64,000 nt of DNA, from contig MBPM02000076.1 of NCBI GenBank assembly GCA_001695595.3, positions 248,001 to 312,000 on the forward strand, read 5' to 3'. Under the pieces are notes generated by a model. That model was given only the letters and a program-made list of their open reading frames with translations. It was not told where the DNA came from and made no database searches. Shown here piece by piece: positions 33,840 to 44,537 of the stretch (the stretch's first letter is position 1; the number at the start of each line of letters is the position of its first letter). Made by a program: the position numbers and the translations under genes. The DNA is from Plasmopara viticola (Eukaryota; Oomycota; Peronosporomycetes; Peronosporales; Peronosporaceae).

Positions 33840-34850
33840 GAAATCATGTTGGCGAACAGTTGGTCATGCGCAAAGTAACATAAAAATGAGCTAGTACTAT
33901 TCGATTGAGCTTCCGCCCATCTGATACACTTTTTGGATTTGATTTGATACGTTCTGCCTCTTTATTGGTAATGACAGTCACATTCGCATGTAAGTTTTTG
34001 ATGAGTCTATCTTTATGAAGCTCATTGTGTTGGTTATTTCCATTGAGCACTTTTCAATGGCTTCCCAGTATTTCCCTGAGTTTTCTTGTCGACTTTGTCG
34101 TTTCAGTAGTGCAAGTGGACAAACCTTATCGACGCAAGTTTCTTAATTTTCTTTATCCACAACGCTTTATTATCACGAAGCTGAAATCTTTCGGCAACTG
34201 CATACTGCCTGATCAACACTAAATTCGTATGGACCATACTGTCAAACACGTAGAAAGATTGCAATTAAATTTGTTGCTTCTCCTTCATCTCAACGCTTGC
34301 AATTAAGCCGATACCCATTCATTCGATGTTTGAGTAGATTAGACGCACTGCCAACATAGCAAATGTCGCTTTGCCTACAAACAACTTTATTAATCTAGCC
34401 AATCATGACAAGTATTATTCAAAACATTTATATCGCGATCAAACATAAATAAACTTATACAAGCCGGACGCTCCTTTCTTTATTTTCACGACGAGTCATG
34501 GGAGGTGCCATAACTACACAACTGACTAATTTGACTAAACCTAGCGATGGAGTAGCTTCGGGCCCGGCCGCAGTTGTAATACCCTTCCAGAAGTCCAGAC
34601 GCGATTGGCTTCCAGATGCCTTTGAGTAAGCTACCAAATTCTTTAGCGGCAGATTTGATTTCGTTCTATAGGCATCTCCAGAAACCAGAGACAAATAGTG
34701 CTGGTTGATGAGTACGAAGCGCTTCTCCGTGCGACATGCGCAAAGTCGTTCCTTTGTCCTATTGACAAGCCTTTTTGTAGTTCTCATGAAGGAAATAACG
34801 CGCATGACCTATTTTAATTGCAAGTGCGACAAATTAACAGGCTTGCCAAA
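33840..34850 (-). pseudogene. Inverted copy of the minor-capsid-like segment (copy III)
   Basis: The reverse complement matches 26,230-27,210: blocks ctggacttctgga.ggtatt, tttgctat.ttggcag.gcgt, gacagtatgg.ccatac and tgcgtcgataaggtt occur in the same order. The flanking genes of copy III are not inverted, so only about 1 kb was flipped. Confidence 0.45.
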
Positions 34851-35149
34851 AACGACGAGACATTCTCTGAACATCTAAATTGAATTTTGTATTAATCATT
34901 ATAGATCTATCGACGAAACATGTTGGAGATATACAAATCTGCACAGAAATAGAAATATTATTACTTGTAATGTTAATTTAAAAATTGATCAGGACAATCT
35001 ATCAGACACTACAATAAATTTATACACTAGGCAACTGATCAAGCTCTACAAAGTAGGGATTGCGAAAAAGCAATGGTGCTGAATGAGTTCATCTCCAAAT
35101 TTAGTACTCGGCGATTGTCGCGCTTTTGTAGAGCGCCTATACAAGCAAA

Positions 35150-35960
35150 GAGAGTCTGATACTAACACCAAACGCCATGTGTGGGTTGCTCAAGAATAGA
35201 CATCGGGATCCATTTGGAACCACAATACGATTCGAAAGGAACTGAGTACGCAAAACGAGGCTGCGAAGCTGGAAAACGTACTGACGCCCGAGGAAGAGAA
35301 GATATACATTGGCTATTAAGAAATCATGTCCGTCCCTGGAAAAGTTGCAAAGGTGCTAAACGAAATGTATGGCAAATTTTCCCTGTTCCGATCAGAGTTC
35401 GAGCTGTTTGCCAAAGCTCAGAGAATTAATTGCTTGAAGCTCGTATTTGATTGTATTACGTTGTGGTTGAACGCGCATTATTTGCTTCGTTTGGTATGGC
35501 CAATTGTCATGCTCATACCAGAGGAACGTGCTAATTACCTTAGAGGAAACGTTTTACATTTGAATGATTCCAAGAATGTGTGGCTCATGTAACCGGGAAC
35601 GATTCAGTTGGATAGTACTACGATGAGCTTGATCAAGTCATATCTTGCGCTCTTAACTAACACGATTAGAGAGAAACCTAGCAAAATTTTGTGACGCATT
35701 TTCAAGCGACAGCCAGGTGTGTGCAATTATACAATCTCGAGCAATAGTTTCAGTCAGGTCATTTCAGAACTGTTCATGAAGTATAATGGAAAGAAACTGT
35801 CAATGAATTCGATTCGGCACATCGATCAGTCTAATTCGATATAGTCTTCAACATATGCCAAGCTCACCAATCGCGAGAAGAGTGCTAAGCTCCTCCTTTG
35901 CACCATGGCTGCTAACACGAATTCCAAACAAAATCGCAAATCGATCAGATCCTTTTGCAA
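35150..35960 (+). pseudogene. Tyrosine recombinase, near full length but broken (copy III)
   Basis: The N-terminal segment (35,150-35,320), the central frame 35,326-35,592 (88 codons, with YLLRLVWPIVMLIPEERANY) and a C-terminal part 35,640-35,960 with MNSIRHIDQSN. At the position where copy I has the nucleophile Tyr (NTSYNKI), the codon here is TCC (Ser), so the catalytic residue is gone in addition to frameshifts. Confidence 0.5.
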
Positions 35961-36370
35961 CTCGCGGAGAGCAATTACTGTTCAGCATCAAATCGACAGC
36001 TTTTAGATGATATGGCCAACACCTTCGACGAAAACGACATATACAATTACGCTCCCTGATGGCACATATTCGGCAAGCGATATCAACAACTACCTTTAAT
36101 ACTGTTCAATCCAAAACTATATGTATTCGATCAACAATACGACGGGTGCCTACTACTATTTCATCTCAGGTGCTGAGAACCCATCGAATACGCCATCCAA
36201 TACACACTGCAATCAATCAAGAATATCACGGGCTACACTACTGCAAGTAGCTTTCCGACAATGTTCGTCATTGCTTTTACAGGTAGTCGATTCCTCATTC
36301 GACTCTGTTACCAGAGACATACCCCGCGGCTCAAACGATTTGAGTTTATGCAGTTACCATTCCTATATAT
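35960..36370 (+). pseudogene. Virion-structural-like protein (copy III)
   Basis: Copy of 16,200-16,640 with GTYSASDINNYL near 36,062 and the frame 36,121-36,393. It follows the recombinase directly because about 850 bp present in copy I are missing here. Confidence 0.35.
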
Positions 36371-36399
36371 ATTGTAGATCTGATATAGGATGATGGTAT

Positions 36400-36800
36400 C
36401 CATCATCATCGTGCTCATTTTTGCGGCCGTCATTCGTTTGTACTGATCGATGAATGTTTGAATTGGAATGCCAGTGAGACATTTGCGAAAAATGATACCG
36501 ATGTCTCGTTAAATAAGATTTCGACGGAAAAATTTGATACTGACTGTTGATTCGAATCGTTCTTGAAAATCCGAAGTAAAATTTGTGAAATGTAAATCAT
36601 TGACCAGCCTTTCGTTAGTCCTCGGATGAAGTACTATGAGATCTAAGCCTGATCAGTATTCTTTTCACCACAAAACAATTAAGATAATCGATTTACTTGA
36701 TTCAGAGTCGTTTTCACTTATTGCACAAATTTGGCCTTCTTTAATCACTTCGGTGTTGTCGATTGTATCTTTTACATGATCATAGAAAGTCTCATTTGTT
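36400..36800 (-). pseudogene. Unidentified decayed gene (copy III)
   Basis: Matches 16,880-17,330, divergent from the fibre-like copy III. No open frame of useful length remains. Confidence 0.3.
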
Positions 36801-36984
36801 TCAATTCATATGACAATCTTGCTCAGAAGAGTCAGAGTATATAGAACAGTGTTGGACTTGACCGATCCACTGGGAGAGGCCACGCACATGCAAAAATGGC
36901 ACTTCAAAGTGCTTGTTACGAGGAAACTTTTTAAGCCTTGACTTCGGTATCGATTCGAAGAAATTTTCATCTTAAAGTATAGTG

Positions 36985-38330
36985 ATCGAGTCTTTGTCTC
37001 CGATTTTCAAACTCCTTTTATTCAATAGCACTAAACCCAACTCATCCAATGGCTACCTTACTTTAATTACAGGTGATCAAAGATATCCGAGACTTGAGGG
37101 AGTAGGATCGCTCTCTGCCATAAATACAACTGGCAATATGAAGTGTGGATCTCGGACTATTAAAATATCCAGCTTAGATCTGTGCGGTCTTAGTTACCTT
37201 TCTGGAGTGACTCCTGATGCGGCCAGTGCAACTTGTTCCTAAATCAAGCAGCAGCATGAGCGAAATATATTTACTTCAGACAACAACTTTAATCTCAGGA
37301 AGCTCAATTTTAACTATAACTGAAGCAAGCTATCTGTCTGGTCTTACAACAGGAGTGGCTTAAGCGAATAAAGCAATAACTGAAATTAGATTTTTAAAAG
37401 TAAGCGGTTTCAATGTTCTATCAGCTTCAGCTATTTTTGGGAATATTTAAACCGCTTCAGCCAATTATCACGTCTTTTGAGAATTATATCTGTCTGCTTT
37501 ACTGACGATCACAAATGAGACAACACCTATCCGTATAACAATTAATACGTCATCGTCAACTTTTAATGTTACTATACAAAATTTTGGTGGAGCTCTCGAT
37601 ATCGGTAGCACTACAGCAGCTCAAAAAAATAATAGTATTCGTAGATTGGCTATTTCATCTGAAGGTAACGTTACTATACCTGACACCGCATCTGGTCTGC
37701 AACTAAATCTAGGCCCAACTGGAACGAGTTTAAATGTGCCAAATTTAACATTTAAAGGGACTGCATTCTCCAATCCTCACTACACAGAAATACTTTAGGT
37801 GGAGCAATGGTGTCAAAAGCGGTTGTTTTAATTTCAACTGATTACTCTGGTCTTCATAATTTATCTACCATAAGAAATTTTATTGCTTGAGTACCAGTTG
37901 CTTCACCTTCTATTACTTGTAATACAATAACTAGAGATAATGGAGCTGAAACTCGGTATTGAACTTACATTATATATTAATGGACTCACTATGACAGCTG
38001 ATGCTGATGAACTAAATTACAATGATCTAACAACTCTGGGTACATTTCAGGCACCAAAATCAATAACACTCGATAGTTCAGGTGTCGGATTGATCCCTTT
38101 AGTCTAGCAAGCACATATATTCTGCGTTTTTACGGTGAAATTGCGAATTGTGAAACTATGAACATTTGTCGAGTATCTGGTACAAATGGATTCGTCATCG
38201 CTTCAAGAAGTACATCTACCTCAACAGCTAGACGTATCCGTTATAAATTTAATTCGTGGATAATCCGAGCTCGTTCGTTGGAGGTGTTTCTGCTACAAGT
38301 GACTCCGCATGTCTATAGCTTATATAGTAT
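36985..38330 (+). pseudogene. Tail-fibre/adhesin-like protein (copy III)
   Basis: The start codon present in the other two copies is lost (atcgag replaces the aagatg context). The first frame carries GYLTLITGDQRYPRLEGVGS; later frames carry LQTTTLISGSSILTITEASY. It ends at the right inverted-repeat arm. Confidence 0.5.
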
Positions 38331-38640
38331 CTTCATATCAATATTAGATACTTGTGAGAATGTGAGTACGTGATAGTTGGAATTAATTACCATATGAAAT
38401 ATGAACCAGGGGGAGCAAATTATATGGAGTGGCCAAAATCGCATTTTGAAGTTTTCACATACGCACATATTCAAGCGATGTGGCTTATACTACGGCCCTT
38501 CTCGTGGCATGTTTTCTTCGGTGAAAATCTGTGAAAATACTCAACGTATTCCCTCCTAGATTCACGGTGCATGTCGGTCTGTACCAGTAAAAACCGGTTT
38601 TCCACGATGAATTCGTTTGGTACTTCGGTACGATAATCCA
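38300..38640 (-). repeat. Right arm of the ~330-bp inverted repeat
   Basis: Inverted partner of 22,690-23,030. It lies directly after the end of the fibre-like copy III and contains the coding-like stretch NEFIVENRFLLVQTDMH on the minus strand, matched by ENRSLPVWIGLYCDM in the left arm. Confidence 0.5.
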
Positions 38641-38999
38641 TCCGTATGTAAGTAGACGTATAAATCAGAATCATCAGGCATTACAAAACATTTCAGGAAG
38701 CTATGATGCTATCGTACGTTTAACGTGTTGCGCATATGATGCAGTCACACCCAGGCAAAGTTGTGCACCGGACATGATGCACAGTTCAGTTAATCATCGT
38801 TCTCTCTCTAAGGTACTCGAGATGCTGTTTCATGCGAAACAGAGCGGGCGAGGAGCGAACAAAAGGCATTCTTGCAGGTTGAGCGATGACTGCATGAAAA
38901 ACTATTATCGATATATAAGAAGCGGAAAGAAAATAAGACAAATTTTTCATACTGCTGAGAATCGCATGAACGGGGGCGACTGCGACGCCTGTAATCGAG

Positions 39000-39358
39000 C
39001 AAACTAGAGCAACCAGTAAGTATGAATTAAGTTCTCCTTTTTCGTTTTCGAGAATGCGAGCCACGCGTCGCTTGCTTTGCGTGCATCCTTAAATTGCTGG
39101 TTCGCACCCTTTAGTCGCTGCTCTTCATCCTTCAATTGCTGATTCGCATCCTTTTATTGCTGCCTCGCATTCTTCAATTTGCTGCTCTAATCAAAGTAGA
39201 ATACGGTCTAATGGTTTGGGATTGGGATGCCGATGTTTCCACTAATCAACATTATTCTGCGCATCATCTAAACTTGTCCCTGCATCGTCATATCGACGCC
39301 GAAACGCTTGAAGTCCTTCCTCATCAATAGCTATAGCTAAATGGTATTGATCGGCCAT
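39000..39358 (-). pseudogene. Coiled-coil protein with 7-residue repeats (MADQYH-type)
   Basis: ATG at 39,358 on the minus strand: MADQYHLAIAIDEEGLQAFR and DDAGTSLDDAQNNVD, then a stop. Beyond two further stops the frame continues with heptad repeats (KDANQQL, KDEEQRL, KGANQQF) encoded by imperfect 21-bp tandem repeats at about 39,085-39,180. A related rearranged fragment lies at 22,380-22,662. Family unknown. Confidence 0.4.
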
Positions 39359-39401
39359 TTTTTTTCGCTTCTGTGCGGAAACAATTGTGATGTGCCCACT
39401 T

Positions 39402-39726
39402 GTATTGTATTGTATTACGTTATCGCGTTGCCAAAATATGCACGTGCTAGGCTCAGTCTGGCTAGTCCACGGCATCGAGTGGTGTCCGCATACGTCGGGT
39501 CTCGTTCGGCGGGCAGTGCAGCCAGCACCGAGGTCGTGAGGGTCTTCCATTATTCTGCTTCGCTCTGCCTTGGTAAGAGCCCAGGTGGCGCCCTGTGCTG
39601 GAGACCGTCGCGTCGAGGGTGAGACTCGTTAGAGACCTGCAGATGCCCGAGAGCACCTGCCCAAAGCGCGCGAGCATTTAGCCCCCGCGCTTGGAAGGAG
39701 GGCGTCACCCCAACCTTTTCCAAGCT
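39402..39726 (-). mobile_element. SINE-like retroposon, copy 1, with 12-bp target duplication
   Basis: About 325 bp, nearly identical to copies at 44,211-44,537 and 49,202-49,528. On the minus strand it starts near ggaaaaggttggggtgacgc and ends in a short tandem tail of taatacaatacaatac type, as in SINEs or LINE 3' ends. It is flanked by atgtgcccactt on both sides (39,390-39,401 and 39,727-39,738). One base is missing near 39,597 relative to the other copies, which breaks the internal frame. Confidence 0.65.
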
Positions 39727-39901
39727 ATGTGCCCACTACTTCTGATAATAATACTGTAATTGCATAGTAGCCATTGTATTGCAATTTAAGGTGTTTGCGT
39801 ATGGTAATATACAGAAACAGCACTTGTAAGTCTTCACATAAATAACAAAGGCGCGGTTTGATATTCCAGTCGGCAGCTTTGTATTCACTTCGCCAGTAGC
39901 C

Positions 39902-40936
39902 TTACAGATTTCCCAATGAATGCGAGAATGCGCCACTTCTTTCCGCGAGGAACGTCCCACTAGATATAGCAAAGTCTGTGAAGCGACCTAAGCCCCGAGA
40001 GGCCATTGCCACGTGAAGACACCGAAGCCAATCCTTCATCTCTCCTTCAGTATACGCACTGAGTAACACGCGGCCTTTCTTTCCACGAATAGCAAACCTC
40101 CACATGGTGGCTTGAGAACCGTCAAATACCGAGTCATGAGGCATGATATCGATGCTCTTCGCACTGCACTTGGCCAGATCAATCTCGCCACGCTTCCGGC
40201 CGTGTTCTTCGCGATAAATTGTCATCTTTGTGCTCGTTAAAGTGACGAAACGAACTTTCCAGCCGCCAGACCGAAAGCCAAAGCCCTGTTTAAACAGCAC
40301 TCCAGACTTGATCACTCCACCACGAGGCATTGTAGCTGCACGCGCCATGACGCTTTCTCTAGAGATCGAGAAACCATTTTCATCTACAATAAGCGTTCGC
40401 GGCAGTTTTGTCGGATCGCATATAATCGTGTCAATTACGTTGTCTTCCTCTTCGCTCTCTGAATTTTCAAGAATAGGAGTTGCACTTGGAACAGGTAAAG
40501 CCATGATAGGGATAAATGAATCGGCTCGACTCAATCGAAAGCAGCTCATGTTATTGTCTATCTCTTCATCCTCGCCCGCAATCGACACGGCACATTTGTC
40601 TCGATTGCGCGCAGCAGGAGACAAATCGTTGCTACTCTCATTGTCGGAGCTTCCAGTGTCACTGCATTCGTAACCATCTTTATCACTCGTCTCCGTAGGT
40701 CGTTCGGAGGAGCGGCCAGCAGCACGCAAGAGCTGCGCCTTGTACACAGCGTTGTGATGTTGCTGCTGCGAGACACGCAGCATGCGTGAAGGGCGAAACG
40801 ACAGTAAACTCGGACGTGCAATCATCCTGTCATCCATCATGGTCGGTTCCTCGGCATCGTACAAAGTGCATCGGTCGACGCTTTGCCGCCAGCTGAGTTT
40901 TCGTACCGCGTGCGGAGTGGACAGCGTGGATGCCAT
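39902..40936 (-). CDS. PH-domain protein
   Basis: ATG at 40,936 gives 344 aa; a frame-linked GTG just upstream is less likely. The N-terminal 200 residues are low-complexity, acidic and Ser-rich. A C-terminal pleckstrin-homology domain spans about residues 205-310, beginning GVIKSGVLFKQGFGFRSGGW, with strand KVRFVTLTSTKMTIYRE and ending in the conserved Trp helix EMKDWLRCLHVAM. PH domains bind phosphoinositides or proteins at membranes. The frame is open for another 15 codons upstream (KYEELIGHDC), preceded by an AG after a pyrimidine-rich tract at about 40,981, so a further 5' exon is possible. No catalytic domain seen. It is an intact gene isolated between repeat-rich stretches. Confidence 0.75.
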   Translation of the reverse strand: MASTLSTPHAVRKLSWRQSVDRCTLYDAEEPTMMDDRMIARPSLLSFRPSRMLRVSQQQHHNAVYKAQLLRAAGRSSERPTETSDKDGYECSDTGSSDNESSNDLSPAARNRDKCAVSIAGEDEEIDNNMSCFRLSRADSFIPIMALPVPSATPILENSESEEEDNVIDTIICDPTKLPRTLIVDENGFSISRESVMARAATMPRGGVIKSGVLFKQGFGFRSGGWKVRFVTLTSTKMTIYREEHGRKRGEIDLAKCSAKSIDIMPHDSVFDGSQATMWRFAIRGKKGRVLLSAYTEGEMKDWLRCLHVAMASRGLGRFTDFAISSGTFLAERSGAFSHSLGNL

Positions 40937-40980
40937 GCTTTTCACTACTGGGCAGTCGTGCCCAATGAGCTCTTCGTACT

Positions 40981-41412
40981 TATAAGAGAAAAAAGTTATA
41001 AGAAATCTCTAAGAAGTGTGTAATGAACTGTGCATCATGTCCCTGAATGTATAGTACGGGGTGGGAACAATGAACAACAAGGAATACTTCGCTAGTCACG
41101 TGTTGTGTGAGAACACAAGAGGCAGCCGAAAAAAGTGGGGCTTCCATTCGGACTCAGGTGATTGGCTAATGAGACTGGCGCTATTATTTGATACCCCTTC
41201 TACTGCCAGGTTGCTGTATTAAAATCATCTGGTAAAAGCTCGCCCGAATGAAAGGCTTTTTAATTACAAGGTTCGCAGCTGACAGCCTACCTCGTGTGCA
41301 AATTAAGCGGCCGCCCCAAACAGTCGAGCAAGTGGGATTCGATCTATAGGGAGCTACATCTCTAGACGGATCCCTTTACTCGCAGAAAGAGTACACAAGG
41401 ACTTTATCAATG
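40981..41412. other. Intergenic DNA, nothing recognised
   Basis: No supported ORF. It should contain the promoter, and perhaps a first exon, of the PH-domain gene. Confidence 0.4.
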
Positions 41413-41506
41413 AATTGCTGGAACTTCGATAAATTGCTGAAACTTCGATAAATTGCTGGAACTTCAATAAATAGCTGGAACTTCGATGAATTGCTGGAAC
41501 TTCGAC
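41413..41506 (+). repeat. 19-bp tandem repeat, five copies
   Basis: Unit aattgctggaacttcgata repeated five times with one or two substitutions per copy. It lies in non-coding DNA. Confidence 0.8.
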
Positions 41507-44210
41507 TCGCGGTTGTAATTCTTTTAATCGCTTGCCATTAGCTCATGATGCAAGCGAAAACTCTCAGTCGTCGCATTGTTCCGCGCTTACACAACAAGAG
41601 GCGTCGAATTGAACCTCACGACTAGACTGCCGCATTACGCGTGCATATTTAATGGTGCCATATGGTTGTCGAATCATATGCAATGCGCCGTCCAGTTTTA
41701 TGTTAGCTACCCCCCACCCAATTATAGGATCCCTTAACATAATAGATAGGCTTAATCCTGGCTTCTAATTGGCCTAAAAATTGATTCTCAATAGCTGCGA
41801 CGTCGCTACAACATTCTAATGTGTTCCTTCACCAAAAAGTGTTCGACGTTCTTCTTTACCACAGAATATTAACCGGACACCATTATAACGTTCTTGCACC
41901 GCTTCCAGCCCTTGTCTTCGCATCCTTGGACCAAGCAATAGCTGTCATGGATGCGCGTATGAAGCAGAACGGAATGTTGCTGTTTTTAAACGCACAAAAA
42001 GATTGGCAATAGGAACGATGGGAGATATAAAGATTTTAGTTCTTGCCTGTTCCCACTACTCATACACGCTGGTGAAAGGCATCATCAGCACGTTATCCCC
42101 AGCCATAGTACTGGCTGCTTGTTCAGTGCCAAAAAAGTAAGACTGGAGATATAAGTTCTCTGTGGAAAGCAAGCACGAGCCTTTTGCTTAACTGAACTTT
42201 CAAAGGGCGCACTCTGACTCTAAAGCACCAAGAGCGAGCCTTGGATTGGTGGCTTGCTGGAGTGACATCGAGTCGAATCGCTCCTTCACTGTGGCAGGCA
42301 AACGGCGTTAATGCAACGACGCAAAACATCTACAATGTGCGCCTTTCAGAGCGTGTCAGGAACCTGCATGGCCGCTATTCGCTGTCAGCTCTCTTCACGG
42401 CGTGGAAATCGACAAGCACTTCACACAAATTGACGAACAGCGGCAACTGTCAAACCTGCTGATAATCTCCCCATCGGCAAAAAAAAATCTTGCAGGGAGT
42501 ACAGCGCCGCTTGTGTCTGGCTGATCGCCGTCACTTACAAAGCATATACATATGGGCTTTTCATGCTTCTTATCGTAGGTTTTTCGGTAGAAAAAACAAG
42601 AATTGTCATTAGAAACTTGGCTGACAACTTCCTTTTAGATTTTTCTGCAGCCAACAGTACATTCACCTGTGCGTACTGTTTTATGCGCAGTAAAACCTTG
42701 GCTTACTACTTGTGGGCATTGCGTCACATCTGAGAAATCTCTTAGGAATACATCTTGCATCTATAACCAACATTCGTGACGAGTCTCGGACTTGCGCTGG
42801 TAAGAAACATTTTCAAATTCCCTATGCGTGTTGTGCCGCTGCTTATCAGCTTAAACGTCATTGTCATACAGAAGAAGCCGACACTAAAGCATAAATCGTT
42901 GGATGAATAGTAGTCGCATCAACCATATTGGAAGCCTATGAGACGCAGCTTGCAAAAATGCGTTAAAAGTTCTCTCGCCCTCGATGTGCGACATTGAGAA
43001 AGCATTGCTTGGGCACAAGAAGAGACTTTTCTCCGCAAAACGCTGCATTTTAGCCAATTCACTACTTCGCGCGTGGATTCGCCCTCAAAAAATGGATATC
43101 TGTGTCAGCAGGTAAACTTTATGGAGCAAGTAGATTGCACTAATGTACCTTTCTGACGCACACCTCATCCTGCTAACGATCTTCTCTGGGTAAATTCTGC
43201 TGTACGTCTTACTCGCGAGAGCCAAGTTCCAGTAGTTGTGCAGCAAAATGCAAAGCAGCGCGCCATCAAAACAAGCGATTCGACCTGAAGTTTTCAAAGG
43301 ATGGGTAAGATTTCTGTGGCTGGTTTGCGTGCTGCGCATTTGCCGTACGAGTACTTTAATGGTACAGAATATCAAGACTGGTAGCTTTATCTGCTTGGCA
43401 ACGCAACCGCTTGGCAACGTGGGCTATGCCAAATGTGCTCGAATATTTATTGCAGTCTGTCATGGGACTTTTTTGCGCTCACTTGTTTCGTCGCCAAATC
43501 TCACTCTTGCTGGCAATAAATTCCATCGGCAATCATGGTTGACGCAGCCAATATCAATACATGTTGAAAAAGCGCAAGCTGGTGAAGGGCTTAGTAATAT
43601 CACTAATGAGGATTGCCGATAAATATGTCAACGCCTCAGATCAACCTGCTCGATCATTTAATGACAATTCCAGAGACTGAATTATGAGAACCTGTGTATG
43701 CACGGACTCATGGTCAATCAACCAGTTCGACGCGGCATATTCCTTTTGTGTTTGAGCATGTCAATCGTGCCATTAATGCGCAAGCCGCCGCCTCTGAAGC
43801 CATTGCCTCTCGGGCAGCTGAAGCGATGTCTCGGCAGTGGACTTAGGAATTTGAAGAAAGGTGTGCGAAACATCAAATGAGAAAAACGTTTTGTTTCTGA
43901 ACTAATGGTTCCCATAATCTATCATAAAACAAGAAAACAAAAGCTCATTTCGACTATACAAAAAGCCGAGCTTTTGCTTAAAGCTGTCAAAGAGAAGACT
44001 TTAAAATAAGAAGTCATATTTTGTATTTGATAGGAGATCCCTATAGTATTCACTGAAATTGTAGAATAAAACATAGCTGATTATATAAAAAGTAGGTAGG
44101 AATAAAAACTCTGGAATTATTATCAGGCAAATCAGTTTTTAGATTGCAGTGGACTCTGCACGTCTACTCCCATGATTACAAAAATAGATTAGGACCATTC
44201 ACTAAAACGT
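41507..44210 (+). pseudogene. Decayed transposon-like coding DNA, possibly MULE-type
   Basis: Plus-strand open fragments of 60-128 codons (41,821-42,012; 42,241-42,462; 42,712-42,894; 43,236-43,622) in changing frames suggest a large decayed gene. The piece near 43,046-43,090 reads HFSQFTTSRVDSPS, which resembles the 'TTSRVExxH' block of MULE transposases, and VNASDQPARSF occurs near 43,630. The evidence is thin; it could be another element type. Confidence 0.25.
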
Positions 44211-44537
44211 ATTGTATTGTATTGTATTACGTTATCGCGTTGCCAAGTTATGCACGTGCTAGGCTCTATGGCTAGTCCACGGCATAGAGTGGTGTCCGCA
44301 TACGTCGGGTCTCGTTCGGCGGGCAGTGCAGCCAGCATTGAGGCCGTGAGGGTCTTCCATTATTTTGTGTAGTTCTGACTTGGTAAGAGCCCAGGTGGCG
44401 CCCTGGTGCTGGAGACCGTCGCGTCGAGGGTGAGACTCGTTAAAGACCTGCAGATGCCCGAGAGCACCTGCCCGAAGCGCGCGAGCATTTAGTCCCCGCG
44501 CTTGGAAGGAGGGCGTCACCCCAACCTTTTCCGAAAA
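44211..44537 (-). mobile_element. SINE-like retroposon, copy 2
   Basis: About 327 bp, almost identical to 49,202-49,528. An internal minus-strand frame is open for 93 codons (44,540-44,259; PSFQARGLNARALRAGALGH). No exact target duplication was found at this copy; cactaaaa / cacttaaa at the two sides may be a mutated one. Confidence 0.6.

Noticed and set aside
14950..39400. Classical Polinton/Maverick
   Set aside because: I see no protein-primed DNA polymerase B and no DDE integrase; the recombinase is of tyrosine type and the helicase D5-like.
40230..40673. 147-codon plus-strand ORF
   Set aside because: Antisense to the PH-domain gene, which has a clear domain.
41160..41400. tRNA-like or tRNA-derived SINE sequence
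   Set aside because: A gggattcgatc B-box-like motif is present, but no cloverleaf could be drawn and no A-box at the right distance was found.
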